Shown piece by piece: positions 15,844 through 25,685 of a stretch of DNA of 33,482 nt. Location of the stretch: assembly GCA_005798335.1 (NCBI GenBank), contig SYJV01000552.1:1-33482 (forward strand), given 5' to 3'. The DNA comes from Planctomycetaceae bacterium. GTDB taxonomy: Bacteria; Planctomycetota; Planctomycetia; Pirellulales; Pirellulaceae. Position 1 is the stretch's first letter. Each line of letters begins with the position of its first letter. Below the pieces are notes generated by a model that did no database searches, had not been told where the DNA came from, and worked only from the letters and a program-made list of their open reading frames with translations. The position numbers were made by a program, and so were the translations under genes.

Positions 15844-18800
15844 AACGGTCGGACCGCTCGGCGCAAATCGAGTGTCATGGGAAACGCGGCATTCATTTCC
15901 ACAGATGGCGGCGTTACCTGGCCCGGAGTATGGCCGTTCGCGAAAAACCGAGCGACTCGGCGGGCCTCGGCTTCGTATGCGTTCACGGGAAAGGATTGAT
16001 AATTGCGACCCGCTGGGTGCGCTACGTGATAAGTACAGCCACCGATCGAACGATTGGACCAAGTATCGATAAAATCGAACACCAGAGGAGTGTGCACCCC
16101 AATGGTTGGATGCAGCGCGCTGGCCGGAGCCCACGCGCGATAGCGCACCCCGGCGACATACTGGCCTTGAATTCCAGTCGAACACAACGGAACTCGCCGA
16201 CCTCCGCATGTGACGACATATCGTGACCCGACCATTCCGGAAACTTCTACTTGCAATCGCTCAACCGAAGAATCCACAAATCGGACGGTACCGCCACCGG
16301 CCGGTTCCTCCCCTAAGACATACCACGGCTCGATCGCCGAACGCAAGTCCAAACGCATATCACCCAGCGACATTTGGCCGATCTTCGGAAATCGAAATTC
16401 AAAGTGCGGTGCAAACCAAGCGCGGTCGATGGGTAGGTCTACCAGGTTCAATTCGTCAATCACTTCGCCAAAATCGCGCCATACGAAATGCGGTAACATG
16501 AAACGATCATGCAATGTCGTGCCCCAATCGATCAATGGTCGATCGTAGGGCGTCTCCCAAAAACGCGCGATCAGCGCTCGAATCAACAGTTGCTGCGTCA
16601 AGCTCATCTGGGCATGCGGAGGCATTTCAAATCCGCGGAATTCGAGCAATCCCAGCCTCCCACTGCTGCTGTCCGGCGAGTAAAGTTTGTCGATGCAGAA
16701 CTCCGCGCGATGCGTGTTGCCGGTCAAGTCGATCAACAAGTTGCGAAACAATCGATCGACCAACCACGGTGGGCAATTCTCATGGCGCGGTGGCACAAGC
16801 GAAAAAGCCAGTTCCAGTTCGTATAAAGCGTCCTTGCGCCCCTCGTCCACGCGCGGCGCTTGGCTAGTTGGACCGATAAATCGTCCGCTGAAAAGATAGG
16901 ATAACGAAGGATGATTCACCCAGTACCCAATCAAGCTGCGCAGCAGATCCGGCCGTCGCAAAATCGGACTTTCGGCCGGTGAGGGACCACCCAGCACCAC
17001 ATGATTCCCGCCACCGGTGCCAGTGTGCTTGCCGTCTAAATCGAACTTCTCAGTAGCCAACCGAGTCGAACGTGCTGCCTCGTATAAAGTCGTCGTATTA
17101 TCTACTAACTCGTCCCAGTTCGCGGCAGGATGAATGTTCACCTCAATCACGCCAGGATCGGGCGTTACCTTGATTTGATTCAATCGAGCATCTGAGGGTG
17201 GCAAATATCCTTCGATCACGATTGGCATGCGCAGATCGATCGCAGTCGTCTCGAGAGCGGAAATCAACTCAAGAAAATCTTCGAGCGATTCCACAGGTGG
17301 CATGAACGCATGAATCTTGCCTCCGCGCGGTTCGAAACACATCGCGGTACGCACGCTTGTCGCAACCGGATGCTCTTCACGCGGATCGGCTTCCATGGTT
17401 GGCGAATCCGCCGCATCGCCTTTACTGGCGGAGAGTTGTTGTTCGATTGTGGCGCCACCCAGGACTGGATCGATATGCGTGGAGTGTAGCGGTTGCCGGC
17501 GGAAGGGAGGCTCGGGCAGCGCTGATTGGGGTGCGAGTGGATCGACCGGAAGAAACTCAGGCAGGTTAGCGGGCGGAATCCATGGAAGCGATTCTAGAGG
17601 TAGGCGCAAACCGATCGGTGAGTCGCCGGGCAGCAGAAACATTTTTTCCGAGCGCGTTGGCCACGGACCGCTCAGCCATCGAGCGCGCCCTTGCCACCAT
17701 TGACGTTGCAATGGCATGACCAAGCCGCTTGGTTGATTGATGCCACGCTCGAAGATCTTAGCCAGGCGCGCACGTTGCTCAGGATCTTTCAGTTTCGAAT
17801 CACGTGGATCGACATTGATGGGCAAACGCTGCTCTTTCCACAGGTAGTGAGCGACGTCTTCGTAAGCAGGTGTGATCCACTTCGCAGGCACGCCCAGGAC
17901 TTTGGCGAAATGCCTAGCAAACGTGTCGGTTTCAGCAAATCCATGACCATAGTCCCGATCGATATCGGCGATCAAGTTCTCGTCCTGCCAAATCGCAACT
18001 CCATCGCGGCGCCAGAAACATGCCAGCGACCAACGAGGTAGTGATTCGCCTGGATACCATTTACCCTGACCGTAGTGCAACAGCCCGTCGGGCGCAAACC
18101 GCTCGCGCAGACGCTTGATCAAGACCTCGGAAAGTTTGCGTTTGTGAGGACCAACCGCCGCGGTGTTCCACTCCGCACCGTCCATATCGTCGATCGATAC
18201 AAAGGTTGGCTCACCTCCCATCGTCAGTCGCACATCACCGGCGCGCAATCGCTGGTCGATCTCTTTTCCCAACGCTTCGATGGCATTCCACTGGTCCAGC
18301 GTGTAGGGTTTGGTGACTCGCGGATCTTCGTGGATGCGCGTAACCTGCATCGCAAAGTCGAACTTGACCTCGCATTCGTCGAGCGCGCCGGATATCGGTG
18401 CGGCGCTCGATGGGTCTGGCGTACATGCGAGCGGAATATGCCCCTCGCCAGCTAACAAGCCAGACGTTGGGTCCAATCCGATCCAGCCCGCACCCGGTAC
18501 GAAGGCCTCCGCCCACGCGTGCAGATCGGTAAAGTCAGCTTCTGGGCCAGATGGACCATCCAAACTCTTCTGGTCGGGTGCCAACTGAATCAAGTAACCC
18601 GAAACGAATCGGGCCGCGATGCCCGAATGTCGCAGCATTTGTACCAGCAACCAAGCTGAATCGCGACACGAGCCTTGTTTGCGCACCAGTGTTTCTTCGG
18701 GCGTCTGCACGCCGGGTTCCAAGCGGATCAAATAATCGATCTCGCTTTGGATGCGCTGGTTCAGGTCGACTAAAAAGTTCACGGTCAATCGCGGAGTTTG

Positions 18801-19205
18801 GTCGATGGTTGTGAGAAACTTGCGTCCCGAATTTTCCAACGGCAAAGTCTCAAGAAACGGTCGCAGTTCGCGATCCAGCCACGCGTCATATTGAAACGGA
18901 TATTTCTCAGCCGACGGCTCGACGAAAAAATCGAACGGATTGATCACCGTCATCTCGGCCAGCAGATCGACTTCGATGCGCAAGCTGCGCGCTGGTTTGG
19001 GAAACACGTAACGAGCCAAAAAGTTACCGTGCGGGTCCTGTTGCCAATTGACGAAATGTTCCGCCGGCTCGACCTTCAATGAGTAACTGGATATCGGTGT
19101 TCGGCAATGGGGCGCTGGGCGCAACCGCACCAGATGCGGTCCCAATGATACCAGCCGATCGTAGGTGTAATTCGTAGTGTGATGCAGCGCAACGCGAATC
19201 GACAT
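15840..19205 (-). CDS. Transglutaminase-like plus DUF2126 protein
   Basis: The protein has 1121 residues. The N-terminal 290 form a transglutaminase-like unit (SIRVALHHTTNYTYDRLVSL) with triad Cys180 (RKQGSCRDSAW), His229 (DLHAWAEAF) and Asp245 (GLDPTSG). From about 320 the DUF2126/COG4196 part begins, with LTMGGEPTFVSIDD, LHYGQGKWYPGE, KHTGTGGGNHVVLGGPSP (about 726-743) and, near the end, LEFRGFEMPPH. The GTGGGNH and LEFRGFEMPPH blocks remind me of glutamine-synthetase-like ligases, but that is inference. Length fits the family. The ATG at 19205 matches the usual start; an upstream TTG at 19238 overlaps the previous stop (TTGA) and is an alternative. It is the third gene of the operon and is linked by ATGA overlap to the next. 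Confidence 0.88.
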   Translation of the reverse strand: MSIRVALHHTTNYTYDRLVSLGPHLVRLRPAPHCRTPISSYSLKVEPAEHFVNWQQDPHGNFLARYVFPKPARSLRIEVDLLAEMTVINPFDFFVEPSAEKYPFQYDAWLDRELRPFLETLPLENSGRKFLTTIDQTPRLTVNFLVDLNQRIQSEIDYLIRLEPGVQTPEETLVRKQGSCRDSAWLLVQMLRHSGIAARFVSGYLIQLAPDQKSLDGPSGPEADFTDLHAWAEAFVPGAGWIGLDPTSGLLAGEGHIPLACTPDPSSAAPISGALDECEVKFDFAMQVTRIHEDPRVTKPYTLDQWNAIEALGKEIDQRLRAGDVRLTMGGEPTFVSIDDMDGAEWNTAAVGPHKRKLSEVLIKRLRERFAPDGLLHYGQGKWYPGESLPRWSLACFWRRDGVAIWQDENLIADIDRDYGHGFAETDTFARHFAKVLGVPAKWITPAYEDVAHYLWKEQRLPINVDPRDSKLKDPEQRARLAKIFERGINQPSGLVMPLQRQWWQGRARWLSGPWPTRSEKMFLLPGDSPIGLRLPLESLPWIPPANLPEFLPVDPLAPQSALPEPPFRRQPLHSTHIDPVLGGATIEQQLSASKGDAADSPTMEADPREEHPVATSVRTAMCFEPRGGKIHAFMPPVESLEDFLELISALETTAIDLRMPIVIEGYLPPSDARLNQIKVTPDPGVIEVNIHPAANWDELVDNTTTLYEAARSTRLATEKFDLDGKHTGTGGGNHVVLGGPSPAESPILRRPDLLRSLIGYWVNHPSLSYLFSGRFIGPTSQAPRVDEGRKDALYELELAFSLVPPRHENCPPWLVDRLFRNLLIDLTGNTHRAEFCIDKLYSPDSSSGRLGLLEFRGFEMPPHAQMSLTQQLLIRALIARFWETPYDRPLIDWGTTLHDRFMLPHFVWRDFGEVIDELNLVDLPIDRAWFAPHFEFRFPKIGQMSLGDMRLDLRSAIEPWYVLGEEPAGGGTVRFVDSSVERLQVEVSGMVGSRYVVTCGGRRVPLCSTGIQGQYVAGVRYRAWAPASALHPTIGVHTPLVFDFIDTWSNRSIGGCTYHVAHPAGRNYQSFPVNAYEAEARRVARFFANGHTPGQVTPPSVEMNAAFPMTLDLRRAVRPL

Positions 19206-19234
19206 AGACAACTTTTTTAGACAGCCACCCTGGT

Positions 19235-20197
19235 TCAAGCCGTTTTCTCAATCGGTCGCATGGCGAAAAAGGATTCATGGATCCCTTCGCTGACGCTGTT
19301 GAGTTTCGTTTGCAAATTGTCGATGAATTCGTGCAACCCGCGTTCGATGATCAATTCGATATCGGCAAATGCAAGTTCGCTTTTTAGACTGCCAAGTCGT
19401 CTTTCGGCCAAGTTCCGATAGGATCCTACCGGCGATCCGACAACTTCGTGGAGAGACCAATCGGCGCCCATCAAACAATACTGTACCGCGCGGGGAAATT
19501 CGCGATCGAGGATCAAGAACTCGACTACGCGCCGCACGGACAGTCCGCGGAAGCGTTTGCGATACATCTCAAAACCGCTGACTGATCGCAAGACAGCGGA
19601 CCAACCAAGATCGTCGATCGTAGTGCCGACATCGTTGACCGACGGCAGTAGAGCAAAATATTTGACATCTAAAATTCTGCTGGTCTTGTCGGCACGTTCC
19701 ATCAATCTGCCGAGATTCGCGAAATGCCATCCTTTATCGCGCGACATCGTCGCGTCGAGGATTCCATGGAACAAGTGGGCATGCTGTTTGACCGATCGAA
19801 AGAACTCCGACGGCGAGGCAAACCGTGCTTGATCGGTGGCCGAGCTGTTCACGAAATGATAGAACTCGTTCAGTTGTTCCCAAGCTTCTGAGGAAATCGA
19901 CTCGCGTACCGTACGCGCATTTTCGCGTGCAGCGCGCAACGAGGAGACGATCGAGTTGGGATACTTCTTGTCCGAGGTCAAGAACTGAATCACGCTTTCG
20001 GCAGTCGCTTCGCCATAGTTCTTGGCGAAATACTCATCGTCGCCGGTAGTGCTGACCAGCGGACGCCACTGTGAGTCCGAACCGGCTGGCTGGTCGAGTA
20101 TCAAGTTCAACGTAACATCAATGAAGCGCGCCAAATTTTCGGCGCGCTCCACATATCGAGCCATCCAATAAATTGATTCCGCTACTCGGCTCAGCAT
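19235..20197 (-). CDS. Alpha-E domain protein (stand-alone)
   Basis: The 320-residue protein belongs to the COG2307/DUF403 alpha-E family: almost all helical, starting with MLSRVAESIYWMARYVERAENLARFIDVT. It carries repeated charged motifs such as HFANLGRLMERADKTSRILD (about 168-187). It has no signal peptide or TM segment. The family is nearly always encoded beside a circularly permuted ATP-grasp gene, as here, where the ATP-grasp gene ends 49 bases upstream. Its biochemical role is unknown; a binding partner of the ATP-grasp enzyme is a reasonable inference, supported by the fusion of the same two domains in the gene at 13297-15843. No catalytic residues can be assigned. Confidence 0.92.
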   Translation of the reverse strand: MLSRVAESIYWMARYVERAENLARFIDVTLNLILDQPAGSDSQWRPLVSTTGDDEYFAKNYGEATAESVIQFLTSDKKYPNSIVSSLRAARENARTVRESISSEAWEQLNEFYHFVNSSATDQARFASPSEFFRSVKQHAHLFHGILDATMSRDKGWHFANLGRLMERADKTSRILDVKYFALLPSVNDVGTTIDDLGWSAVLRSVSGFEMYRKRFRGLSVRRVVEFLILDREFPRAVQYCLMGADWSLHEVVGSPVGSYRNLAERRLGSLKSELAFADIELIIERGLHEFIDNLQTKLNSVSEGIHESFFAMRPIEKTA

Positions 20198-20246
20198 ATT
20201 CCAATCTCTGCCTTAGTCTCTATTTGCGCTAATATCTCAAGAGTTG

Positions 20247-21755
20247 CTAACTTGCCATTCGCGCGACGATTTGCTGCTGGCTCTGTTGGGATTCAACCGC
20301 TTCGGCCTGTTCGTCAGCTAATACCCACGTATCCTTACTGCCGCCGCCCTGCGAGGAATTTACGACTAACGAACCTTTTCGCAGCGCCACGCGAGTCAGA
20401 CCACCGGGCAGCACCCAAATGTCCCGCCCGTACAAAATATAAGGTCGCAAATCGACGTGCCGGCCTTCAAAGTGATCGGTGACTAGAGTGGGCACGCGCG
20501 ACAGAGCCAGCGTAGGCTGGGCGATATAGTTTCTTGGGTCCGCTTCGATCTTGTGCGCGAATTCTACTTGCTGCTGGCGAGTCGAATGCGGGCCAATCAG
20601 CATGCCATAGCCACCCGCCTCGTTCGCCGCCTTGATGACTAACTCGTCAAGATGATCCAGTACGAAACGCCGATCGTCATCGCGGGCACAAACATAGGTG
20701 GGAACGTTGGGCAGAATGGGCTCTTGGTCGAGATAAAACTTGATCATGTCGGGCACGAAAGCATAGATCACTTTGTCGTCGGCCACGCCTGTCCCTGGCG
20801 CATTGGCCAGCGCCACATGCCCTTTGCGATACACATTCATCAGCCCCGCGACCCCGAGCATGGAATCGGCTCGGAACGCAAGTGGGTCGATAAAGTCGTC
20901 ATCGATGCGCCGATAAATTACATCCACTCGCTGAAATCCGTCGGTGGTGCGCATATATACGAAGTCATCTTTGACCAGCAAATCACGGCCTTCCACTAGC
21001 TCGACACCCATCTGCTGTGCCAGAAATGAATGTTCGTAGTAGGCCGAGTTATAAATGCCGGGGCTTAATACGACGATCGTCGGAGTTGTGATCGCGTTGG
21101 AAGCCAGACCTGCCAATGTCTCGTACAACTTGCTGGGATAAGTATCCACCGGCCGTACGCGCAGATCGCGAAACGCCATTGGAAAACTGCTCTTCATCAC
21201 CAGGCGATTCTGCAGTACGTAGGAAACTCCCGACGGGCAGCGCAGATTATCTTCCAGAACATAGATCTTACCGTCGGCATGGCGAATCAAGTCCGTGCCC
21301 GTGATATGGCACCAAATTCCGCCTGGCGGATTCAAGCCTCGGCATTGGTGGCGATAGGATTTGGCTTTATCCAACAAATCTCTGGGAACAATGCCCTCAC
21401 GAATAATATCCTGGTCATGGTACACATCGTTGATGAATCGGTTCAGTGCTTCGATGCGCTGTTTGAGCCCTGCCTCGATCAATCGCCACTCGATCGCGTC
21501 TACGATGCGCGGCACGATGTCGAATGGAAAGATCTTCTCCGTACCTTGTTGGTCTCCATAGACCGTAAAGGTAATTCCCATTCTCAGCAGCGCTCGATCA
21601 ACCGCTTCTTGACGCTGCTTCAATTCAGTCGCTGAAAGCGCGCTGAATTTGTCGATTAATATACTGGCTCCCCCGCGAGGCTGGCCCTCAGCGTCGAATA
21701 ATTCGTCGAAGAAGCCTTCAGTAGAATAGCCTTCAAAGGCATGTTGCTGGTTCAT
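20247..21755 (-). CDS. Circularly permuted ATP-grasp protein (stand-alone)
   Basis: The 502-residue protein is a type-2 circularly permuted ATP-grasp protein (COG2308, DUF404/407). The expected blocks are present: GFFDELFDAEGQPR at the N-terminus, IYVLEDNLRCPSGVSYVLQN (about 164-183), PNVPTYVCARDDDRRFVLDH, LVIKAANEAGGYGMLIGP (372-389) and VNSSQGGGSKDTWVLA (465-480). The charged VLEDN and the glycine-rich GGGSKD block look intact, so this copy is likely the active ATP-using ligase of the locus. ATP-grasp enzymes join a carboxylate to an amine through an acyl phosphate; its substrates are not known. GAGG lies 10 bases before the ATG. It is the first gene of the minus-strand operon, with a 700-base upstream region shared with the divergent efflux genes. 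Confidence 0.93.
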   Translation of the reverse strand: MNQQHAFEGYSTEGFFDELFDAEGQPRGGASILIDKFSALSATELKQRQEAVDRALLRMGITFTVYGDQQGTEKIFPFDIVPRIVDAIEWRLIEAGLKQRIEALNRFINDVYHDQDIIREGIVPRDLLDKAKSYRHQCRGLNPPGGIWCHITGTDLIRHADGKIYVLEDNLRCPSGVSYVLQNRLVMKSSFPMAFRDLRVRPVDTYPSKLYETLAGLASNAITTPTIVVLSPGIYNSAYYEHSFLAQQMGVELVEGRDLLVKDDFVYMRTTDGFQRVDVIYRRIDDDFIDPLAFRADSMLGVAGLMNVYRKGHVALANAPGTGVADDKVIYAFVPDMIKFYLDQEPILPNVPTYVCARDDDRRFVLDHLDELVIKAANEAGGYGMLIGPHSTRQQQVEFAHKIEADPRNYIAQPTLALSRVPTLVTDHFEGRHVDLRPYILYGRDIWVLPGGLTRVALRKGSLVVNSSQGGGSKDTWVLADEQAEAVESQQSQQQIVARMAS

Positions 21756-22457
21756 AGGTGACGGACCTCAAGCTAGCATTTCGACTCGGAAGCTACCGCC
21801 ACTAGCTCGTTCGTAGATGTCACAATCATAACAAGTTGCTTGACCGTACCTCTCAATCGGACCGTCAGAATTTGAAATTCAGTTCGAAACTGCATAAACG
21901 ACAAAATGTCACAGAATCGACAAATCCAGTGGTTTTGCATCAACGATGCCACCAGATTTTGCTCGACCTCATAGGGAGAAAGCTTAAGGCGAGCGGCAGA
22001 TGGCAATTTACCATGCCGTGAGCGTATACAAGCCCGAAGCGCAAGCGAGTGCGTCAATCCTGGCACGGACACAATCCCGGCACGGTCACACTCTCTTGCG
22101 CGTCGGGCTTGTATTGGTAAGCACCTAACATTTCAGCATCGCCCCTGCGGAAGTACGGGTCCCTAGGGATTTTTCCCCCAAGAATGATGCGGCATCACCA
22201 GGTTTACAGCGAACTTCTGTTGGCAACAAACTACGATGCACGATATAATTCAACATCCCACCGGTCTTTTGGCTGGGCGCCAGCCACGACCAACCATAAT
22301 CCCACCCAAACCCCAACCTGACTTTTGATGCGTAGGTTCTGACGATTTATTGAACCTATTGGTCAACTCCCTAGTTTGATTGCAATTCAAATCCAAACTT
22401 TCGCATTTAGCGATTTAGTTGATCATGAATTGCAGTTTCTATGCACTGGAGCAACTT
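21756..22457. promoter_or_regulatory. Divergent intergenic region between ATP-grasp operon and efflux genes
   Basis: About 700 bases separate two divergent transcription units, so promoters for both should lie here, although I cannot place boxes confidently. It holds REP copy 3 at 22026-22114. Short open frames at 22072-21773 and 22316-22125 (minus strand) show no conserved features; the first starts inside the repeat. The rest appears to hold no gene. Confidence 0.45.
22026..22114. repeat. REP-like hairpin, copy 3
   Basis: The arms 22026-22051 and 22089-22114 match at 24 of 26 positions, with core words AAGCCCGAAGCGCAAGCGAG and the near-complement. The loop contains two tandem near-copies of AATCCTGGCACGGACA, a word also seen as TCCCGGCACAG in copy 2. 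Unlike copies 1 and 2, it lies between divergent genes, so a terminator role is unlikely at this site. Confidence 0.88.
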
Positions 22458-24155
22458 ATGAGCGCCATTTCTAACCCATTGCAGTCGTCTGGTTCGGCCA
22501 GCCACTCCTGGGTATCGAGGCTACACGGAATGACCTTACCCAGCAGCAAATGGATGTGGTTCACGGTCGGCGCGATCGGCTTGGCGATTGGATACTGGTT
22601 GATCGCGGGGCTGCAAACCAACCATTCGGTCTCCAATAAATCGCTGGTGATGTACACGGTCCAATCGCGAGATCTGCCTATCTCAGTAATCGAGCGCGGT
22701 AATTTGGAGAGCCAGTCGAACGTGCGAATATTGTGCGAAGTAGACGATCTACGCAACGATGGTGTCTACGGCACACCGGTGGTATGGATCATCCCCAACG
22801 GTTCGTCAGTAAAAAAGGGTGATTTGTTGGCGGAATTTGATTCGGCTCCCATTTTGACTGAGTTGGATCAGCAAGTTCTCGACACCGAACGCTCGAAAGC
22901 CGAGTTCATGCAAGCAGAAGCCAGTTTGAAGAATCAGGAAATCGAAAATCAAAGCTCCAAGGACAAAGCAGAGCTAGACGTTCAGCTCGCGCAATTGGAC
23001 TTGAAGATGTATCAAGATGAAGAAAAAGGGACGCATCGCCTGGCCGTCGAGGCGATCAATCGGCTGATCGACGACGTTAACAATGAGATCCTAACCGCCG
23101 AGATGAACCTCAAACTGCGTCGCAACGAGAAAGTCGGCATCGAGTCGCTTTTCAAACTGGGCTATGCAGGCAAGAGTGAAAAAGATCGTTCGGTGCTCAG
23201 TTACCTTCAAGCCGAAGCTGACTACTCGGCGAAGCTCAACAAGATGAAGACCCAGTTGGCTTCCTTGGATAAGATTGAGCATTACGAGTTACGGATGCAA
23301 ACTTTGACGCTCCGAGGAAAACAAACAACTGCTGAGCAAAGCCTGAAGCAAGTGCTGCTAACGAACTCGGCCAAACTGCAGCAAGCCAAGGGCATATTGG
23401 CAGCCCGGAAGGAATCTTTGAAGAAAGAAGAAGAGCTACTCGCTCGATTCAAGGCTCAGCTTGACAAGTGCAAGATTCTGGCGCCTTCGGACGGCATGGT
23501 AACGTACGCTTCGGATCGCGACATTGAAATTCGCGAAGGTGCGGCCATCCGCAAGAGTCAGCACTTTATGTCTTTGCCCAATCTTCAGCAAATGCAAGTT
23601 CAGGTCAGTGTCCACGAATCAGTCTTGGATCGTGTTAAAGTTGGTCAAAAGGCCACTATCTCAATCGATGCCTTTGCAGAACGCAGATACGAAGGTACTG
23701 TCCAGTCGGTCGCAGTACTACCAGAACAGAACTATTACTATGGATCGGACACGAAAGTCTACAAAGCAATCGTGAAAATCGACGAAACGGTGGGACAGCT
23801 CAAACCAGGCATGACTGCTGTGGCCGAAATACATATCGATCTGCTGGAACACGTCAACGCAGTTCCGGTGCAGGCAATTGTGCAGCGCGACGGCAAGAGT
23901 TGGCTGTACGTTGAAGATGGCTCGTCTGTCGCTCATCGCGATATTACGCTCGGACCGAGCAATGATCTATTTGTAACCGTCACCGACGGCATTCAAGCGG
24001 GGGAACGAGTGGTTCTGAACCCGACGGAGTTGATCGAGACTGCGGACGAGAAGCAGAATAATCCCGAGCTTGATCAAGTCTCACCGCCGGCAACTCCCAT
24101 CGCGCCCAAAGGGACGCTGACGGCGGCGCTGGTGAGTGGACCGGCGAAGAAATAA
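22458..24155 (+). CDS. HlyD/MacA-type efflux adaptor
   Basis: The 565-residue membrane-fusion protein has an N-terminal TM anchor at about 32-52 ([21 protein letters not shown]). A first lipoyl half follows ([20 protein letters not shown]), then a long charged coiled-coil region (about 135-345), the second lipoyl half ([27 protein letters not shown], within about 350-380) and a beta-barrel part ([30 protein letters not shown]). The C-terminus is a Pro/Thr-rich tail. It should bridge an inner-membrane ABC permease and an outer-membrane channel. The ATG at 22458 has GGAG six bases upstream; earlier in-frame starts at 22419 (TTG) and 22425 lack such a site. The permease gene starts 11 bases downstream, so the two are co-transcribed. 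Confidence 0.9.
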   Translation: MSAISNPLQSSGSASHSWVSRLHGMTLPSSKWMWFTVGAIGLAIGYWLIAGLQTNHSVSNKSLVMYTVQSRDLPISVIERGNLESQSNVRILCEVDDLRNDGVYGTPVVWIIPNGSSVKKGDLLAEFDSAPILTELDQQVLDTERSKAEFMQAEASLKNQEIENQSSKDKAELDVQLAQLDLKMYQDEEKGTHRLAVEAINRLIDDVNNEILTAEMNLKLRRNEKVGIESLFKLGYAGKSEKDRSVLSYLQAEADYSAKLNKMKTQLASLDKIEHYELRMQTLTLRGKQTTAEQSLKQVLLTNSAKLQQAKGILAARKESLKKEEELLARFKAQLDKCKILAPSDGMVTYASDRDIEIREGAAIRKSQHFMSLPNLQQMQVQVSVHESVLDRVKVGQKATISIDAFAERRYEGTVQSVAVLPEQNYYYGSDTKVYKAIVKIDETVGQLKPGMTAVAEIHIDLLEHVNAVPVQAIVQRDGKSWLYVEDGSSVAHRDITLGPSNDLFVTVTDGIQAGERVVLNPTELIETADEKQNNPELDQVSPPATPIAPKGTLTAALVSGPAKK

Positions 24156-24166
24156 GGCGTTCATCC

Positions 24167-25462
24167 GTGTGGATAGCCACAATTCAGTTAGCGGTCCGCA
24201 ACCTGCTGCTTCATAAACTGAGAAGTTTCCTAACCATCCTGGGAACGATTCTTGGAGTTGCGTCGGTGATCGCCATGCTCAGTGTGGGCGAGGGTTCCAA
24301 ACGCAAAGCGGTCGAACAAATTCGGCAATTGGGCGCTTGCAACGTGATGGTGCGCAGCGTTCGACCGGGCAGTGGTTCACAAGGTGGTTCGCAATCTGGC
24401 AATACCTCTGGCCAGACGACTTCGCGAGTTCTCGAATATGGATTGACCTATGAAGACCTGCGTTCACTGAGCGGTAGTTTACCCACAGTCGAGCGCGTCG
24501 TGCCACTTGCTTTGGTGCGCAAGAATGCTCAGCACCAAACTTTTCGAATTCAGAATGCGAGAATACTTGGTACGACTCCTGAATTGCTCATGGTCAAGAA
24601 CTTGAAAATTTCCCGCGGGCGATTCATCACGCAGCAGGATCTGGATCAGATCAGCAACGTCGTCGTCCTCAGTGAAGGTGCCGCGCGTCGTTTGTTCAGC
24701 TTTGCCGATCCACTCGGCGAAGCAGTGCTGCTGGGTGACGGAGCCTATCGAGTAGTCGGAATTCTTAAACAGCAATCATCGGGAGCGGAAGCGGTTGGCC
24801 AGATTGGAAACGATAATATGAACGAGGACATGTATATTCCGCTGACCGCAGTGCGCAGCAGGTTTGGGGAACTGCAACGCATCGTTTCGGCGGGCAGTCG
24901 ATCCTACGAACGAAACCCATTGAGCGAAATCACGTTGGCCGTTAATTCGGAAGACATCGTTCCGCAGACTGCGGATATGGTCCGCCGGCTGCTTGAAATT
25001 CGACATACCCGCGCGAAAGACTATGAAGTCGTCGTGCCTCTTGAACTGCTCAATCAGGCCGAACATGAAAAACAGGTGTGGAATATCGTTCTCGGTTCCA
25101 TCGCAGGCATATCCCTGTTGGTAGGTGGCATCGGAATCATGAATATCATGCTCGCCACCGTCACTGAACGTACACGCGAAATTGGCATTCGTCGCGCCAT
25201 TGGCGCTCGCCGCGGCGATATCATTCGTCAGTTCTTGATCGAGACCATTGTGCTCAGCACAACTGGCGGCTTAATCGGAATTTTCCTCGGCGTCGCGTTA
25301 CCGTGGAGCGTAACTCAGTTTGCGGGAATTCCGACTGCAACCAGCACCTGGAGCGTAGTCGTCGCGTTTGGTATCTCAGTCGCAACGGGTATCGTATTCG
25401 GAGTCTACCCCGCTCGCAAAGCCGCCCACATGAACCCGATCGAAGCGCTGCGACATCAATAG
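24167..25462 (+). CDS. MacB/FtsX-type ABC transporter permease
   Basis: The 431-residue protein has the four-TM layout of MacB-like permeases. The first TM helix is at about 18-40 ([18 protein letters not shown]). A large periplasmic MacB core domain (about 45-290) contains a Gly/Ser-rich loop near 68-82. A C-terminal FtsX domain holds three helices, including [20 protein letters not shown] and the family signature [16 protein letters not shown]. It ends [17 protein letters not shown], as is standard for the family. It lacks the ATP-binding domain found in fused MacB, and no separate ATPase gene is next to it, so the NBD must be encoded elsewhere. It starts at GTG 24167 with AAGG nine bases upstream, 11 bases after the adaptor stop. 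Substrate unknown. Confidence 0.92.
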   Translation: MWIATIQLAVRNLLLHKLRSFLTILGTILGVASVIAMLSVGEGSKRKAVEQIRQLGACNVMVRSVRPGSGSQGGSQSGNTSGQTTSRVLEYGLTYEDLRSLSGSLPTVERVVPLALVRKNAQHQTFRIQNARILGTTPELLMVKNLKISRGRFITQQDLDQISNVVVLSEGAARRLFSFADPLGEAVLLGDGAYRVVGILKQQSSGAEAVGQIGNDNMNEDMYIPLTAVRSRFGELQRIVSAGSRSYERNPLSEITLAVNSEDIVPQTADMVRRLLEIRHTRAKDYEVVVPLELLNQAEHEKQVWNIVLGSIAGISLLVGGIGIMNIMLATVTERTREIGIRRAIGARRGDIIRQFLIETIVLSTTGGLIGIFLGVALPWSVTQFAGIPTATSTWSVVVAFGISVATGIVFGVYPARKAAHMNPIEALRHQ

Positions 25463-25510
25463 AGCCAGCGTCGAGAAAAATCTCGAAAGCATTTGGGATG
25501 CCTTCTCCCC

Positions 25511-25658
25511 TGCTGCTATAACTAGATTTAAAGGTAGCGGAAGTCGTCGAGGGCGTCGTCTGGGCTTTCGTGTCAAGTCCTTCGAAACCCAGCCAGCATT
25601 GAACGAAGAACGAAAGCCTCGACGGCTGCCGCTACCTCTAGATCTAGTTATGGCAGCA
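25511..25658. repeat. Large inverted repeat, AAGGTAGCGG family, copy 2
   Basis: Arms 25511-25552 and 25617-25658 (42 bases each) pair with about five mismatches and share the AAGGTAGCGG...CGTCGAGG core with the element at 5533-5630. A second stem lies inside (CTGGGCTTTCG at 25560-25570 against CGAAACCCAG at 25583-25592). It fills the gap between the permease stop and polX, both on the plus strand. It could terminate or stabilise the upstream transcript, but there is no T-run. Confidence 0.88.
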
Positions 25659-25685
25659 GCGTGATGGTTACGAAGGTGAGCTGAG

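Noticed and set aside
15844-16209. 122-residue N-terminal extension of the ATP-grasp/alpha-E fusion
   Set aside because: It lies entirely within the preceding DUF2126 gene in another frame and looks like shadow text; the ATGA overlap at 15843-15840 gives a natural start.
21773-22072. 99-residue minus-strand frame before the ATP-grasp operon
   Set aside because: It begins inside REP copy 3 and has no domain, signal peptide or ribosome binding site.
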